The notes beneath the pieces were generated by a model, which saw only the letters and a program-made list of their open reading frames with translations, was not told the DNA's origin and made no database searches. Positions 26,816 to 36,046 of a stretch of DNA of 64,000 bases are shown here, piece by piece; position 1 is the first letter of the stretch, and the number at the start of each line of letters is the position of its first letter. The stretch comes from Marinobacter persicus. Its GTDB lineage: Bacteria > Pseudomonadota > Gammaproteobacteria > Pseudomonadales > Oleiphilaceae. The stretch covers positions 62,001-126,000 of the forward strand of contig NZ_PTIV01000002.1 in assembly GCF_002934325.1 (NCBI RefSeq), read 5' to 3'. Both the position numbers and the translations under genes were made by a program.

Positions 26816-27874
26816 ATGCCACTGCCCAGCAGCTGCACACAGCCGCCCCCAAAACCGAGTGCGCTCCACGGCGGGCGTGCCAGGGACCGCCAGCAAGTAC
26901 TCACCAAGCCCCCTGGATCACTGGGCGACCTGGAACGGGTAGCGATTGAACTTGCCGCACTGCAGGGTTGTGACACGCCAACCCTGGAGCGGGTGCATAT
27001 TTCCGTCTTCGCCGGTGACCACGGTGTCTGCGAGGAGGGCATTTCCGCCTTTCCGCAAGCCGTCACCGCCCAGATGATCGCCAATTTCGCCGGCGGGGGC
27101 GCGGCCATCAGCGTGATGGCTCGGGAGCTGGGCGCCGAGCTGGAAGTCATCAACCTGGGGACCGTGGGCGAGGTGCCGGAATTGCCCGGTGTGCTGCATC
27201 AGGTTATCGCCCCATCTACCGAAAATCTCGCCCAAAAAGACGCTTTAACCGCCAATCAGCTGCAAAACGCACTGAATGCCGGCGATTATGCCTCGCAGCG
27301 CGCCGCTGACAACCGCGCCCAGCTGTTCATCGGCGGCGACATGGGCATCGGCAACACCACCAGCGCGGCGGCATTGGCCTGTGCACTGCTGGACCACCGG
27401 CCGCAGGACCTGGTAGGGCCCGGAACCGGCCTGGACGCCCGGGGCGTCAGCCACAAGGCACGGGTGGTACAAACCGCCCTGGATCGCCATGGCGACAACC
27501 GCGACCCACTGGCGGTACTGGCGTCCCTCGGCGGGTTTGAAATTGCCGCCCTGGCCGGCGCGACCCTGGGCTGTGCCGCACGCGGGGTGCCTGTACTGGT
27601 GGATGGTTTCATTGTCTCGGTGGCGGCCCTGGTGGCCACCCACATCCAGCCCGGCGTTCGTGACTGGCTGCTGTTCAGCCACCAGTCGGCGGAACCAGGT
27701 CACCAATCGGTACTGAAGGCACTGGACGCTCAACCACTGCTGAACCTCGGCATGCGCCTGGGCGAGGGCAGCGGTGCCGCCGTCGCCGTCCCCCTGTTGC
27801 GCACAGCCTGCGCCCTGCATAATCAGATGGCGACCTTTGCCGATGCCGGCGTCAGCGACAAACCCGGAGCCTGA
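26816..27874 (+). CDS. cobT: Nicotinate-nucleotide-dimethylbenzimidazole phosphoribosyltransferase
   Basis: A 352-residue Cob[14 protein letters not shown] at about residue 37, [32 protein letters not shown], and the C-terminal [17 protein letters not shown] with the conserved catalytic Glu. It makes alpha-ribazole phosphate from 5,6-dimethylbenzimidazole (from BluB) and NaMN. ATGs at 26810 and 26816 follow an AGGAA site; 26816 has the better spacing. The stop codon is immediately followed by the GTG start of the phosphatase gene. Confidence 0.94.
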   Translation: MPLPSSCTQPPPKPSALHGGRARDRQQVLTKPPGSLGDLERVAIELAALQGCDTPTLERVHISVFAGDHGVCEEGISAFPQAVTAQMIANFAGGGAAISVMARELGAELEVINLGTVGEVPELPGVLHQVIAPSTENLAQKDALTANQLQNALNAGDYASQRAADNRAQLFIGGDMGIGNTTSAAALACALLDHRPQDLVGPGTGLDARGVSHKARVVQTALDRHGDNRDPLAVLASLGGFEIAALAGATLGCAARGVPVLVDGFIVSVAALVATHIQPGVRDWLLFSHQSAEPGHQSVLKALDAQPLLNLGMRLGEGSGAAVAVPLLRTACALHNQMATFADAGVSDKPGA

Positions 27875-28486
27875 GTGAACACCACCATCATTGACCTGAT
27901 CCGCCACGGCGAACCCGAAGGCGGCCCCATGTTCCGGGGCAGCAAGGACGACCCGCTAAGCACCAAAGGCTGGCAGCAGATGCAGGCGGCGGTGACCGAT
28001 GAGGACCATTGGGAGGTCATTGTCAGTTCCCCCATGGCCCGGTGCAGGCGTTTTGCGGAAAAGCTCGCCGAAGAACGGAACATTCCGCTGCATATTGCAG
28101 ACAACCTTCGGGAAATCGGTTTTGGCGAATGGGAAGGACTGACCGCCGAGCAGGTCCAAAAGCGCTATGGCGACCAGCTGGACAAATTCTGGCGGGACGC
28201 CATCCACCACATTCCACCGGGAGGCGAGCCGGTAACCGACTTTCACCAGCGGGTAACAGACACCTTTAACCACTGGCAGGAGCACCTGGCCGGACAAAAA
28301 GTACTGGTGGTCTGCCACGGCGGGGTTATCCGCATGGTGCTGGCCGACATCCTGGGCATTCCCCTGGCAAGATCCTTCACCGGCCTGGCCGTGCCCTATG
28401 GCTGTCGCACCCGTATCCGCGTGGATCAGTCCGAGTTTGGCACCTTCCGCAGCATGCTCAGCCTCACTCCTGGGCCGAACCCTTGA
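27875..28486 (+). CDS. Histidine phosphatase family protein, probable alpha-ribazole phosphatase
   Basis: A 203-residue histidine (phosphoglycerate-mutase-type) phosphatase with the catalytic LIRHGEPEGG (His about 10), SSPMARCRRFAE, EIGFGEWEG and VVCHGGVIRMV motifs. In cobalamin synthesis the CobC phosphatase removes phosphate from alpha-ribazole phosphate or cobalamin phosphate. The close coupling to cobT (GTG start directly after the cobT stop) supports that role, though the family is broad. Its 3' end overlaps the convergent cobU end by 23 bases. Confidence 0.85.
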   Translation: MNTTIIDLIRHGEPEGGPMFRGSKDDPLSTKGWQQMQAAVTDEDHWEVIVSSPMARCRRFAEKLAEERNIPLHIADNLREIGFGEWEGLTAEQVQKRYGDQLDKFWRDAIHHIPPGGEPVTDFHQRVTDTFNHWQEHLAGQKVLVVCHGGVIRMVLADILGIPLARSFTGLAVPYGCRTRIRVDQSEFGTFRSMLSLTPGPNP

Positions 28487-29000
28487 GCGTCAGTGGTAGC
28501 CCCGCCACGGACATCACCACCTCATCGCAGCGCTCGGCCAGCGCCTGGTTCATCCAGCCCAGTTCATCGGCAAACCGACGGGTGAGGGCGTCCATCCCGA
28601 TCGTCCCCAACCCTACTTCGTTGGTCACCACCACCAGGGAACCCGGGTAAGCCCTCACTTCCTCGAGAAAGCATTCGCGCTCCTCGGCGAAGCGTTCACC
28701 CCCGGCCAACAGCAGGTTGCTCATCCACAGACTCATACAGTCGATCAGCAGCAGCGGTGGCTCACAAGGCTGCTTGCGAAAATCCGCCAGCACCTCACCC
28801 AGGCACATGGGCTCTTCCACCAGCCCCCAGTCGTCCGGTCGCTGGCGGCGGTGGCGCTCAATTCGACGGGCCATTTCGTCATCACCGGCGGTTGCGGTGG
28901 CCACGTACACCACGGCACCACCCGCCTGTTGGGCCCGCTGCTCGGCCAGGGCTGTCTTGCCGGAGCGAATCCCTCCGATCACCAGTAACTTATTGACCAT
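28464..29000 (-). CDS. cobU: Adenosylcobinamide kinase / GTP:cobinamide-phosphate guanylyltransferase
   Basis: A 178-residue bifunctional CobU/CobP: P-loop VIGGIRSGKTALAEQ (residues 6-20), YVATATAGDDEMARRIERH with the guanylylated His, LIDCMSLWMSNLL and VVTNEVGLGTI. It phosphorylates adenosylcobinamide and adds GMP, preparing the substrate for CobS. The start at 29000 gives the usual N-terminus; 29036 would add an unneeded leader. It overlaps the phosphatase gene tail to tail and diverges from the cNMP/CBS gene. Confidence 0.95.
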   Translation of the reverse strand: MVNKLLVIGGIRSGKTALAEQRAQQAGGAVVYVATATAGDDEMARRIERHRRQRPDDWGLVEEPMCLGEVLADFRKQPCEPPLLLIDCMSLWMSNLLLAGGERFAEERECFLEEVRAYPGSLVVVTNEVGLGTIGMDALTRRFADELGWMNQALAERCDEVVMSVAGLPLTLKGSAQE

Positions 29001-29137
29001 TATTCCAAACTCCCACCTATGCCAAAGCTGCCCCAAGGCTGCAAAGGTACACCATGAAAACCGACAGCTGCTATAGTTTGGCCAAAGACAACAACGACCC
29101 CAAAATCAGGGACTACGGCGACCACCACGGAGAGCCC

Positions 29138-31006
29138 ATGCAGGCAGAACTGCTCGACATTCGCAATCACATTGCCCAATACCCGCCCTTCGATGAAATG
29201 CCTGAAGAGATGCTTGAACGTATTGTCGGCAGTATTGAAGTAGCCTACTACCGGGCCGGCACCAACATCCTCGAACTCAAACAGCAAAACCACTGGCTGC
29301 ATTATGTGCGCAGCGGCGCGGTGGAGATTTACCGGCGCTCGGGCGAATTGTACAACCGGGTCAGCGAAGGCGAGATTTTTGGCCAGTTCGGCCTGCTGCG
29401 CAACCAACAGGTGCGCTTCCCCGCCAAGGCACTGGAAGACACCCTCGTCTATAAGATCCCATTTGAAACCTTCCAATACCTGTGGGAAAACGACGAAAAC
29501 TTCGCCGATTTCGTGGAAGTCGAGGACCGCAGCCGACTGCGCACCGCTGTCTCCCGACAGGCTAAATCCAACGAACTGATGACCGCCAAGGTAACTCGGC
29601 TGATCTCCCGTCAGCCGGTCTGCGCGCCGGCCACCGTCCGCCTGCAGGAAGCGGCCCGGATCATGACAGATCACGGAGTTTCTGCCTTGTTGCTGGTGGA
29701 TGACGCCGAGAACCAGCATCGACTAAAAGGCATCATCACCGACCGGAACCTGCGAACCCGTGCCGTGACCAACGCCCTGGCCTCGGAAACGCCGATCAGC
29801 GACATCATGTCCGAAGACCTGATCACCATCAGCGCCCGCAGCTATATCTTTGAAGCCATGCTCACCATGCTGCACAACAACGTGCACCATCTTCCGGTGA
29901 TGGAAGGCGAGGAAATCCGGGGCGTCGTGGCGTTATCCGACATCGTGAAATACGAAAGCCAGAGCAGCCTGTACCTGGTCAGTAACATCTACCATCAGCA
30001 GGATGTCAAAGGACTGAAAAAGCTCAGCCTGGATATTCGCGACAGTTTCGTGCGGCTGGTGAATGAAGACGCCAACTCCCACATGATTGGCAGCGCCATG
30101 GCGGGTATTGGCCGCAGCTTCAGCCAGCGGCTGCTGGAACTGGGGGAGGAGAAGCTGGGCCCACCACCGGTGCCCTACTGTTTCATGGCGCTGGGCTCCA
30201 TGGCCCGGGATGAGCAACTGGTGGTCACCGACCAGGACAATGCCCTGGTGCTGGATGACAGCTTTGTGCCCGAAGAGCACGATGAATACTTCCAGGCGCT
30301 GGCCAAATTCGTCAGCGACGGTCTGGCGGAATGCGGTTACAGTTACTGCACCGGCGACATCATGGCCACCAACGTGAAATGGCGACAGCCGTTACGGGTC
30401 TGGAAGCAGTATTTCACGGACTGGATCGAAAACCCGAAAGCCGAGGCCCTGCTCAACAGCAACATTTTCTTCGACCTCGACGGTATCCACGGAGAAACCC
30501 GCTTTGCCGAAGAACTCAAAACACTGATTGTGCGCAAAGCCAGCGGCAGTCAGCGTTTCCTCACCTTCCTGGCCCGCAATGCCCTGAATCGAACGCCACC
30601 CCTGGGTTTCTTCCGCACCTTTGTTCTGGAAGAGGATGGCAAACATCAGAAGAGCTTCAATCTCAAACGCCGGGGCACAGCCCCGGTCTCAGACCTGATC
30701 CGCGTACATGCCCTGGCCTGCGGCTCCCGCTCCCAGAACTCCTTTGAACGACTGCGGGACATCGCCCAGACCAGCCTGATGCTGGAAGACGATGCCGGTA
30801 ACCTGCGCGATGCCCTGGAATTCATCTCCATCGTTCGCATTCGCCACCAGGCACTGGCCATCGAGGAAGGGCGGGAGCCAGACAACAACGTGCGGCCGGA
30901 AGATCTGTCCCCGTTTGAGCGAAGCCACCTCAAAGACGCCTTCCAGATCGTCAGCAACGCCCAGAAGTTCCTGCGATTCCGCTACAACGCGGGGAGTACG
31001 CGGTGA
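29138..31006 (+). CDS. cNMP-binding/CBS/DUF294 putative nucleotidyltransferase
   Basis: A 622-residue cytoplasmic protein with four parts: cyclic-nucleotide-binding-like domain (1-125; GEIFGQFGLLRNQQ), a pair of CBS domains (about 160-285; LKGIITDRNLRTRAV and LPVMEGEEIRGVVALSDI), a DUF294 nucleotidyltransferase-like domain (about 340-470; LGSMARDEQLVVTDQDN) and a DUF294 C-terminal helical domain. It resembles regulatory uridylyltransferases controlled by nucleotide ligands, but the target is unknown. The ATG at 29138 has a GGAG site and is preferred over 29054. It overlaps the following exonuclease gene. Confidence 0.88.
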   Translation: MQAELLDIRNHIAQYPPFDEMPEEMLERIVGSIEVAYYRAGTNILELKQQNHWLHYVRSGAVEIYRRSGELYNRVSEGEIFGQFGLLRNQQVRFPAKALEDTLVYKIPFETFQYLWENDENFADFVEVEDRSRLRTAVSRQAKSNELMTAKVTRLISRQPVCAPATVRLQEAARIMTDHGVSALLLVDDAENQHRLKGIITDRNLRTRAVTNALASETPISDIMSEDLITISARSYIFEAMLTMLHNNVHHLPVMEGEEIRGVVALSDIVKYESQSSLYLVSNIYHQQDVKGLKKLSLDIRDSFVRLVNEDANSHMIGSAMAGIGRSFSQRLLELGEEKLGPPPVPYCFMALGSMARDEQLVVTDQDNALVLDDSFVPEEHDEYFQALAKFVSDGLAECGYSYCTGDIMATNVKWRQPLRVWKQYFTDWIENPKAEALLNSNIFFDLDGIHGETRFAEELKTLIVRKASGSQRFLTFLARNALNRTPPLGFFRTFVLEEDGKHQKSFNLKRRGTAPVSDLIRVHALACGSRSQNSFERLRDIAQTSLMLEDDAGNLRDALEFISIVRIRHQALAIEEGREPDNNVRPEDLSPFERSHLKDAFQIVSNAQKFLRFRYNAGSTR

Positions 31007-31713
31007 TGTCAGAAACCACCAGGGCCAACTGGCCTGAGCGCTACCGGGAGCTGGCGAAGCAAGCCCGCGATCCCCGCGTCCGCTCGTTTTACGAGGCCGG
31101 CTGCCCAAGCCCGGACACCCCCATCCGGGAAGTGCCGTTGTTGGCCCTGGATTTCGAAACCACGGGGCTGGACGCCGATCAGAACTCCATCGTCAGCATA
31201 GGCCTGGTGCCCTTCACCCTCGAAGGCATACAGCTTGGCAAGGCCTGGCACCAGGTGGTGCGCCCCCACGAACCCCTGGAGCAGACATCCATCACCATCC
31301 ATGGCATCACCCACAGCGACATTGATGAGGCCCCGGATCTTTCGGAAGTGCTGGACACGCTGTTTGAACATCTCAACGGTCGAATTCCAGTGGTGCACTA
31401 CCGCAACATCGAACGCCCCTTCCTGAACAAGGCCTTGCAGTGGCGCCTCAAGGAAGAACTGCGCTTCCCGGTCCTGGACACCATGGCGATTGAGGCGCAC
31501 CTTCATCCCGATCGCAACCCCGGCCGCTTGCAACGGTTAATGGGCAAACGGCCAATCTCGATCCGCCTTGCCGACAGCCGCGGGAGGTACGGGTTGCCCC
31601 ATTATGCCGGCCACAACGCCCTGATCGACGCCATCGCCACGGCGGAGTTACTGCAGGCGCAGGTCTGGCACCACTTTGGGCCTGATACGCCGGTGGGGGA
31701 TCTTTGGGTATAG
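31006..31713 (+). CDS. DnaQ-like 3'-5' exonuclease
   Basis: A 235-residue DEDDh exonuclease: ExoI motif LALDFETTGLD (about residues 46-56), ExoII region VVHYRNIERPFLNKAL and ExoIII YAGHNALIDAIATAELL with the catalytic His and Asp. It resembles the DNA polymerase III epsilon-like exonucleases that often follow cNMP/CBS/DUF294 genes. Start and previous stop overlap as TGATG, so the two are translationally coupled and probably act in one pathway, perhaps nucleic-acid or nucleotide turnover. Confidence 0.88.
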   Translation: MSETTRANWPERYRELAKQARDPRVRSFYEAGCPSPDTPIREVPLLALDFETTGLDADQNSIVSIGLVPFTLEGIQLGKAWHQVVRPHEPLEQTSITIHGITHSDIDEAPDLSEVLDTLFEHLNGRIPVVHYRNIERPFLNKALQWRLKEELRFPVLDTMAIEAHLHPDRNPGRLQRLMGKRPISIRLADSRGRYGLPHYAGHNALIDAIATAELLQAQVWHHFGPDTPVGDLWV

Positions 31714-31740
31714 CCCATAACTCGACCTGGTTTCGTGTTT

Positions 31741-31843
31741 ATGGCAGGGAAGCCTTCCCAAAAACCGCTACAAGCACGGTCCCTGTGCGCTTCTCTCAGG
31801 CCATCCTTGGCCTTCGAAATTTTTGGGAAGGCTTCCCTGCCAT
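31741..31843. repeat. Large intergenic hairpin element, copy C
   Basis: Arms 31741-31764 and 31820-31843 are a perfect 24-bp inverted repeat (ATGGCAGGGAAGCCTTCCCA plus AAAA). The interior has the family core in plus orientation: CCGCTACAAGCACGGTCCCT, GTGCGCTT, and the near-palindrome GGCCATCCTTGGCC. It shares the 396-base gap between the exonuclease and QsdR-type genes with copy D. Confidence 0.87.
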
Positions 31844-31895
31844 AAGCACCCCATGCAGCAAGTACCTGCCAAAGCGATAACTGTTAAGCTCAGGT

Positions 31896-32005
31896 GACGC
31901 TTCAGGGTGGCCCTGTCCAAAAATTTTGAGGGCCATGGACGGCCCGAAATAAGCGCTCATGGACGAGCTTGTAGCGGTTTTTGGACAGGGCCACCCTGAA
32001 GCGTC
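31896..32005. repeat. Large intergenic hairpin element, copy D
   Basis: Arms 31896-31923 and 31978-32005 form a perfect 28-bp inverted repeat (GACGCTTCAGGGTGGCCCTG plus TCCAAAAA). The interior matches copy C in inverted orientation: GGCCATGGACGGCC, then AAGCGCTCATGGACGAGCTT and GTAGCGG. Copies C and D are 52 bases apart. The 104 bases from here to the next gene show no other clear feature. Confidence 0.87.
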
Positions 32006-32109
32006 CAGCACCAAATAGCAGGCTGGATAGGTAATAAACAGTCACGCGGGCGGGCCACATAGGCAAAACAGCGCGAGCCCGCTAGAATACCCGCAAATTC
32101 CAAACAGAG

Positions 32110-32694
32110 ATGTCAGTGCCCCCACAACACACCAAGACAACGCCCCTGGACGCCTTCCGCCGCGCCCGCAAAATGTGGCTCAAAGGCGAAAAAATCAGTC
32201 TGGCCGCCCTCGCTGATGACCTGAATATCGGCCGCGCCACCCTGTTCCGCTGGGTGGGCAACCGCGACCTGCTGATTGCCGAGATCCTCTGGTCCCTGTA
32301 CGAACCGCTTTACAAAGAGGCCCGAGCCAATACCCCTGGCGAGGGCATTGATTATATTGTCGGCGTGTACCGGTACATCAATACCACCGCCCTGCATTTC
32401 AAACCCCTGCGCAAATTCCTGCACCAGGACCCGGAATACGCGCTGAAAATGCTCACCTCCTCCCACTCCACCCTGCACACCCGCACCGTGGAATTGAACA
32501 CCCGCCTGCTCAAGGACGAAGTGCGCGCCGGCCATCTCAGCCCGCCCATGAACATTCAGAGCCTGTCCTACTTCATGATTCGCATTGCCGAATCCTGCGT
32601 GTACAGCGACCTGATCGGCGGGCACGAGCCCCGGGAAGACGAGCTGGAAGACGCCTGTACCGCCGTGCGCATCCTGCTTGGCGGTAAGGTCTGA
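32110..32694 (+). CDS. QsdR-type TetR family transcriptional regulator
   Basis: A 194-residue regulator with a helix-turn-helix of the TetR class at residues about 12-57 (KISLAALADDLNIGRATLFRWVG) and a C-terminal ligand domain beginning near IDYIVGVYRYINTTALHF that matches QsdR regulators, known from Rhodococcus lactone catabolism. Its target here is unknown: no lactonase gene is adjacent. It stands alone between a hairpin pair and a chemoreceptor gene. Confidence 0.8.
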   Translation: MSVPPQHTKTTPLDAFRRARKMWLKGEKISLAALADDLNIGRATLFRWVGNRDLLIAEILWSLYEPLYKEARANTPGEGIDYIVGVYRYINTTALHFKPLRKFLHQDPEYALKMLTSSHSTLHTRTVELNTRLLKDEVRAGHLSPPMNIQSLSYFMIRIAESCVYSDLIGGHEPREDELEDACTAVRILLGGKV

Positions 32695-32832
32695 ACCTTA
32701 AAAAAATATCCGGCGAAATCATTGAGATCCATCAATTCCGTTATTTTCTGATCAAGATTTTCGTGAACCGACCGTAAACCTTTACGTAAACGTCTTTTGA
32801 TCGTTCACCCATATCCCAACGAGGATCCCCTC

Positions 32833-34404
32833 ATGTCCCTGGCCAAACTGAATAACGTGTCGGTTGGCAAAAAGCTCGGTGTCAGCTTCGCCCTGCTGGT
32901 CCTGATGACCGTTTTGGTTGCCGTTATCGGTGTTACCACCCTCGACTCCTACAACCAGCGATCCCTGATCGTTGCCGGAGCCTCTTCGGCAGAATCCTAT
33001 TTGCTGGACGCCCGCACCGAGGAGAAGAACTTCCAGTTAAGGGGCGACGCTCAGTATCGCCAGAACGCCGAGAAACTGGTGGATAACGCCGTCGAGACCC
33101 TTCTGCCACTCAAGAAGGTACTGGCCTCAGCGGAGAATGACGCCCGCATTGACTTTATCGCTGAGCGGGCCCCGATTTACAAAAAACAGCTGGACGAATT
33201 GGCCCGCAATCTGGAAAGCCGACCGGCGGCGGTCCCGGCCTCGGAGAAGGCTCTCAGGGATACCGCCCGGAGCATGGTTGACAAGGCGGTCGAATTGCAG
33301 GAAATCCAGGTTTCGCGCATGGAAGAACAATACAATTTTGCCATCATTGAGCTGATCGCCATTGCCGTGGCGGCCGTGGTGGCAGGCACCCTGATTGCCT
33401 GGTTCATGATCCGAACGATCACCAACCCCATCAACCAGACCGTGGAAGTGGCCAACCGCGTCGCCTCCGGAGACCTGACAATTCAGATCGACAGCAACCG
33501 TGGCGATGAATTCGGCAACCTGTTGGCGGCCTTCGGCACCATGGTCACCAACCTGCGGGAGCTGATCAAGGAAATCGACGATGGCTCTACCAGCATCGCA
33601 TCCTCCTCGGAAGAGCTGTCGGCGGTCACCCGGGAAACCCGTGAAGGTGTCAACGACCAACAGAGCCAGACCGACCAGGTCGCCACCGCCATGAATGAAA
33701 TGGTGGCCACGGTGAACGATGTGGCGAAGAGTGCGGAATCGGCCTTCAACGCCGCCCAGCACGCCAGCCAGAAATCCAATGAGGGCGATGCCGCCGGTAA
33801 GGAGGCGCTGCAGTTTGTCACCGACCTCAACGGGCACATTGGCGCGGTCATGCAGAAACTGCGCGCCCTGCAGAGCGACACGCAGAACATCGGCACGGTG
33901 CTGGATGTGATCAAATCCGTGGCCGAGCAAACCAACCTGCTGGCACTGAACGCCGCCATCGAAGCCGCCCGCGCCGGCGAACAGGGCCGTGGCTTTGCGG
34001 TGGTGGCCGACGAGGTCCGCTCACTGGCCCAGCGCACGCAAAGTTCCGCGGAAGAAATCGAAACCTTGATCAACGCTCTGGTCACCAGCACCGAAGGCTC
34101 GGTCACCACCATGGAGGAGAGCATTCAGTTGGGTGAGCAGACCCTGGAGCGGGCCGAGATTGCCGGTGGCACCATTCGGGAAATGGCCGACGCGGTGGAA
34201 GAAATCCGCCAGTACAACAGCCAGATTGCCACCGCCGCCGAGCAGCAGGCTTCGGTGGCGGAAGACATCAACCAGAATGTGACCCGCATTCGCGATGTCG
34301 GCGAGCAGAGTGCCGCTTCCACTGAACAGGTGTCCGGCGCCAGCGAGGAGCTTGCCCGGTTGGCCGATGGCCTGAGCACCCAGGTGGGCAGATTCAAGAT
34401 CTAA
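32833..34404 (+). CDS. Methyl-accepting chemotaxis protein
   Basis: A 523-residue chemoreceptor: first membrane helix (about 17-38), a small periplasmic helical domain (about 40-178), second helix (about 181-205), HAMP (about 206-260) and a long coiled-coil signalling domain with the hairpin tip [20 protein letters not shown]. It relays attractant or repellent binding to CheA/CheW. The ligand cannot be told. There is no CheR-binding pentapeptide at the C-terminus. A terminator follows. Confidence 0.93.
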   Translation: MSLAKLNNVSVGKKLGVSFALLVLMTVLVAVIGVTTLDSYNQRSLIVAGASSAESYLLDARTEEKNFQLRGDAQYRQNAEKLVDNAVETLLPLKKVLASAENDARIDFIAERAPIYKKQLDELARNLESRPAAVPASEKALRDTARSMVDKAVELQEIQVSRMEEQYNFAIIELIAIAVAAVVAGTLIAWFMIRTITNPINQTVEVANRVASGDLTIQIDSNRGDEFGNLLAAFGTMVTNLRELIKEIDDGSTSIASSSEELSAVTRETREGVNDQQSQTDQVATAMNEMVATVNDVAKSAESAFNAAQHASQKSNEGDAAGKEALQFVTDLNGHIGAVMQKLRALQSDTQNIGTVLDVIKSVAEQTNLLALNAAIEAARAGEQGRGFAVVADEVRSLAQRTQSSAEEIETLINALVTSTEGSVTTMEESIQLGEQTLERAEIAGGTIREMADAVEEIRQYNSQIATAAEQQASVAEDINQNVTRIRDVGEQSAASTEQVSGASEELARLADGLSTQVGRFKI

Positions 34405-34423
34405 ACCCTCAACCTCCAGACAC

Positions 34424-34462
34424 AAAAAACCCGGCAGCGGGAAGAACCGCTGCCGGGTTTTT
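34424..34462. terminator. Bidirectional rho-independent terminator
   Basis: AAAACCCGGCAGCGG (34426-34440), loop GAAGAA, CCGCTGCCGGGTTTTT (34447-34462): a G+C-rich stem flanked by A and T runs. It lies between the ends of the convergent chemoreceptor and NSS transporter genes, so it can stop transcription from both sides. Confidence 0.92.
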
Positions 34463-34482
34463 GTTTGCCTGAAACTCGGGAA

Positions 34483-35877
34483 TCAGGCGGTCAGGTTGTA
34501 AATAAACACAATCACAACCGCAACCGGCGATACATAGCGGATCAGATTGAACCACAGGGCGAACGCACCGCCATCCAGTGCCAGGTCCATCTTCAGGGAT
34601 TCCCGGGCCACGCACCAGCCCACGAACAGGGCCGTCAGCAGGCCGGAAAGCGGCAGCATGATGTTGGCCGTGAAGTAGTCCAACAGATCAAAGATGGTTT
34701 TGCCTTCAAACGCGGCAAACATACCCAGCGGCGTCACATCGGACCACACGTTCAGGGACAGGATCGAGACGATACCCAGCGCCCAGCAGGCACCACCGGC
34801 CAGGGAGGCGCTCGCGGTACGACCAAGGCTGGTTTTCTCTTCGACCCACTCAACGACCGGTTCCAGCAGGGAAATACCCGACGTCCAGGCCGCAAACAGC
34901 AGCAGAATGAAGAACAGTGCGCCAAACAGGCTGCCCATTGGCATGTTGCCGAACGCCAGGGGCAGGGTCTGGAAGATCAGACCGGGGCCGGCACCGGCTT
35001 CCAGGCCATTGGCGAACACCACGGGAAAGATGGCCAGACCCGCAAGCAACGCAACCACGGTGTCCATGATGGCGACGCTGACGGCCGTGCGGGCAATGTT
35101 CACGTCGTTCCCGAGGTAGGAGCCGTAAGCCATCATGATGGCCATACCCAAGCTCAGGGTGAAGAACGCATGCCCAAGGGCCACCAGCACACCTTTAACC
35201 GTCAACGCACCAAAGTTCGGGGTGAACAGGAAGCTGACGGCTTCGCCGAAGTGGCCGGTGGTGGTCGCGTAGCCAACCACGGCCAACAGCAACAGGAACA
35301 GTGCCGGCATGAGAATGGTGACGGCCCGCTCCAGACCACCCTTAAGGCCACGGGAAACCACCCAGATCACCAGCGCCATGAAGACCGTGTGCCAGATCAG
35401 CAACTCCACCGGGCTGGCCAGCAAATCACCGAAGATCTTGCCCACGGAGTCAGCCGTGCCGCCGGTAAAGTCCCCTGCGGCGGCATGGCCGATGTAGGAG
35501 GCCGCCCAACCGCCAATCACGGAATAGAAGGACAGTATGATGAAAGCCGCCAGCATGCCGATGATGGCCGACAGACGCCACGCTGGCTTGGCCAGATTGC
35601 GTTCGGCCACCAGACGGAAGCTGGCAATGGGGTTGTGCCGGCCGTTCCGGCCGATAAACACTTCCGCCATCATGATGGGGATACCAATGATGGCAATACA
35701 AAGCAGGTAAACCAGTACGAAGGCGCCACCACCATTTTCACCGGTGACATAAGGGAACTTCCAGACATTGCCGAGGCCCACGGCGGAACCGGTCGCCGCC
35801 AGAATGAATGCGAGCCTGGACGACCAGAGCCCCCGCGCCCCGGAACCCTGGGTTGGTTCGGGTTTGGACTGAGTCAT
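34483..35877 (-). CDS. Sodium-dependent transporter, NSS (SNF) family
   Basis: A 464-residue transporter with about eleven helices. The N-terminal LAATGSAVGLGNVWKFPYVT and ENGGGAFVLVYLL are the Na+ and substrate-binding helix 1 and helix 2 motifs of the neurotransmitter:sodium symporter family, which import amino acids or similar solutes with Na+. The substrate is unknown. The ATG at 35877 has an AGGAAG site and gives the normal family N-terminus; longer starts add an unrelated leader. Confidence 0.93.
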   Translation of the reverse strand: MTQSKPEPTQGSGARGLWSSRLAFILAATGSAVGLGNVWKFPYVTGENGGGAFVLVYLLCIAIIGIPIMMAEVFIGRNGRHNPIASFRLVAERNLAKPAWRLSAIIGMLAAFIILSFYSVIGGWAASYIGHAAAGDFTGGTADSVGKIFGDLLASPVELLIWHTVFMALVIWVVSRGLKGGLERAVTILMPALFLLLLAVVGYATTTGHFGEAVSFLFTPNFGALTVKGVLVALGHAFFTLSLGMAIMMAYGSYLGNDVNIARTAVSVAIMDTVVALLAGLAIFPVVFANGLEAGAGPGLIFQTLPLAFGNMPMGSLFGALFFILLLFAAWTSGISLLEPVVEWVEEKTSLGRTASASLAGGACWALGIVSILSLNVWSDVTPLGMFAAFEGKTIFDLLDYFTANIMLPLSGLLTALFVGWCVARESLKMDLALDGGAFALWFNLIRYVSPVAVVIVFIYNLTA

Positions 35878-36046
35878 GTATTTTCTTCCTGTGCTTTTGG
35901 CCAGGGAGCCATGAATTGAATGTGCACCGGGTAGAGGCACCCGGGCAGTTGGGGCGGGATTCTGCCAGCACTGGGACCGCTATTCCAGTGCCGGCGGAGG
36001 ATGGGCTGGTGATTTTTTCAGCTAGCGCCTGAAAATCATTTCAGAC

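Noticed and set aside
32700..32832. A sigma-28 flagellar promoter before the chemoreceptor at 32833
   Set aside because: The region has CGTAAAC twice, but no GCCGATAA-type minus-10 element at the right spacing.
34465..35919. A 484-codon open frame opposite the NSS transporter
   Set aside because: Gln/His/Arg-rich, low-complexity sequence with no domain; it mirrors the codon bias of the transporter.
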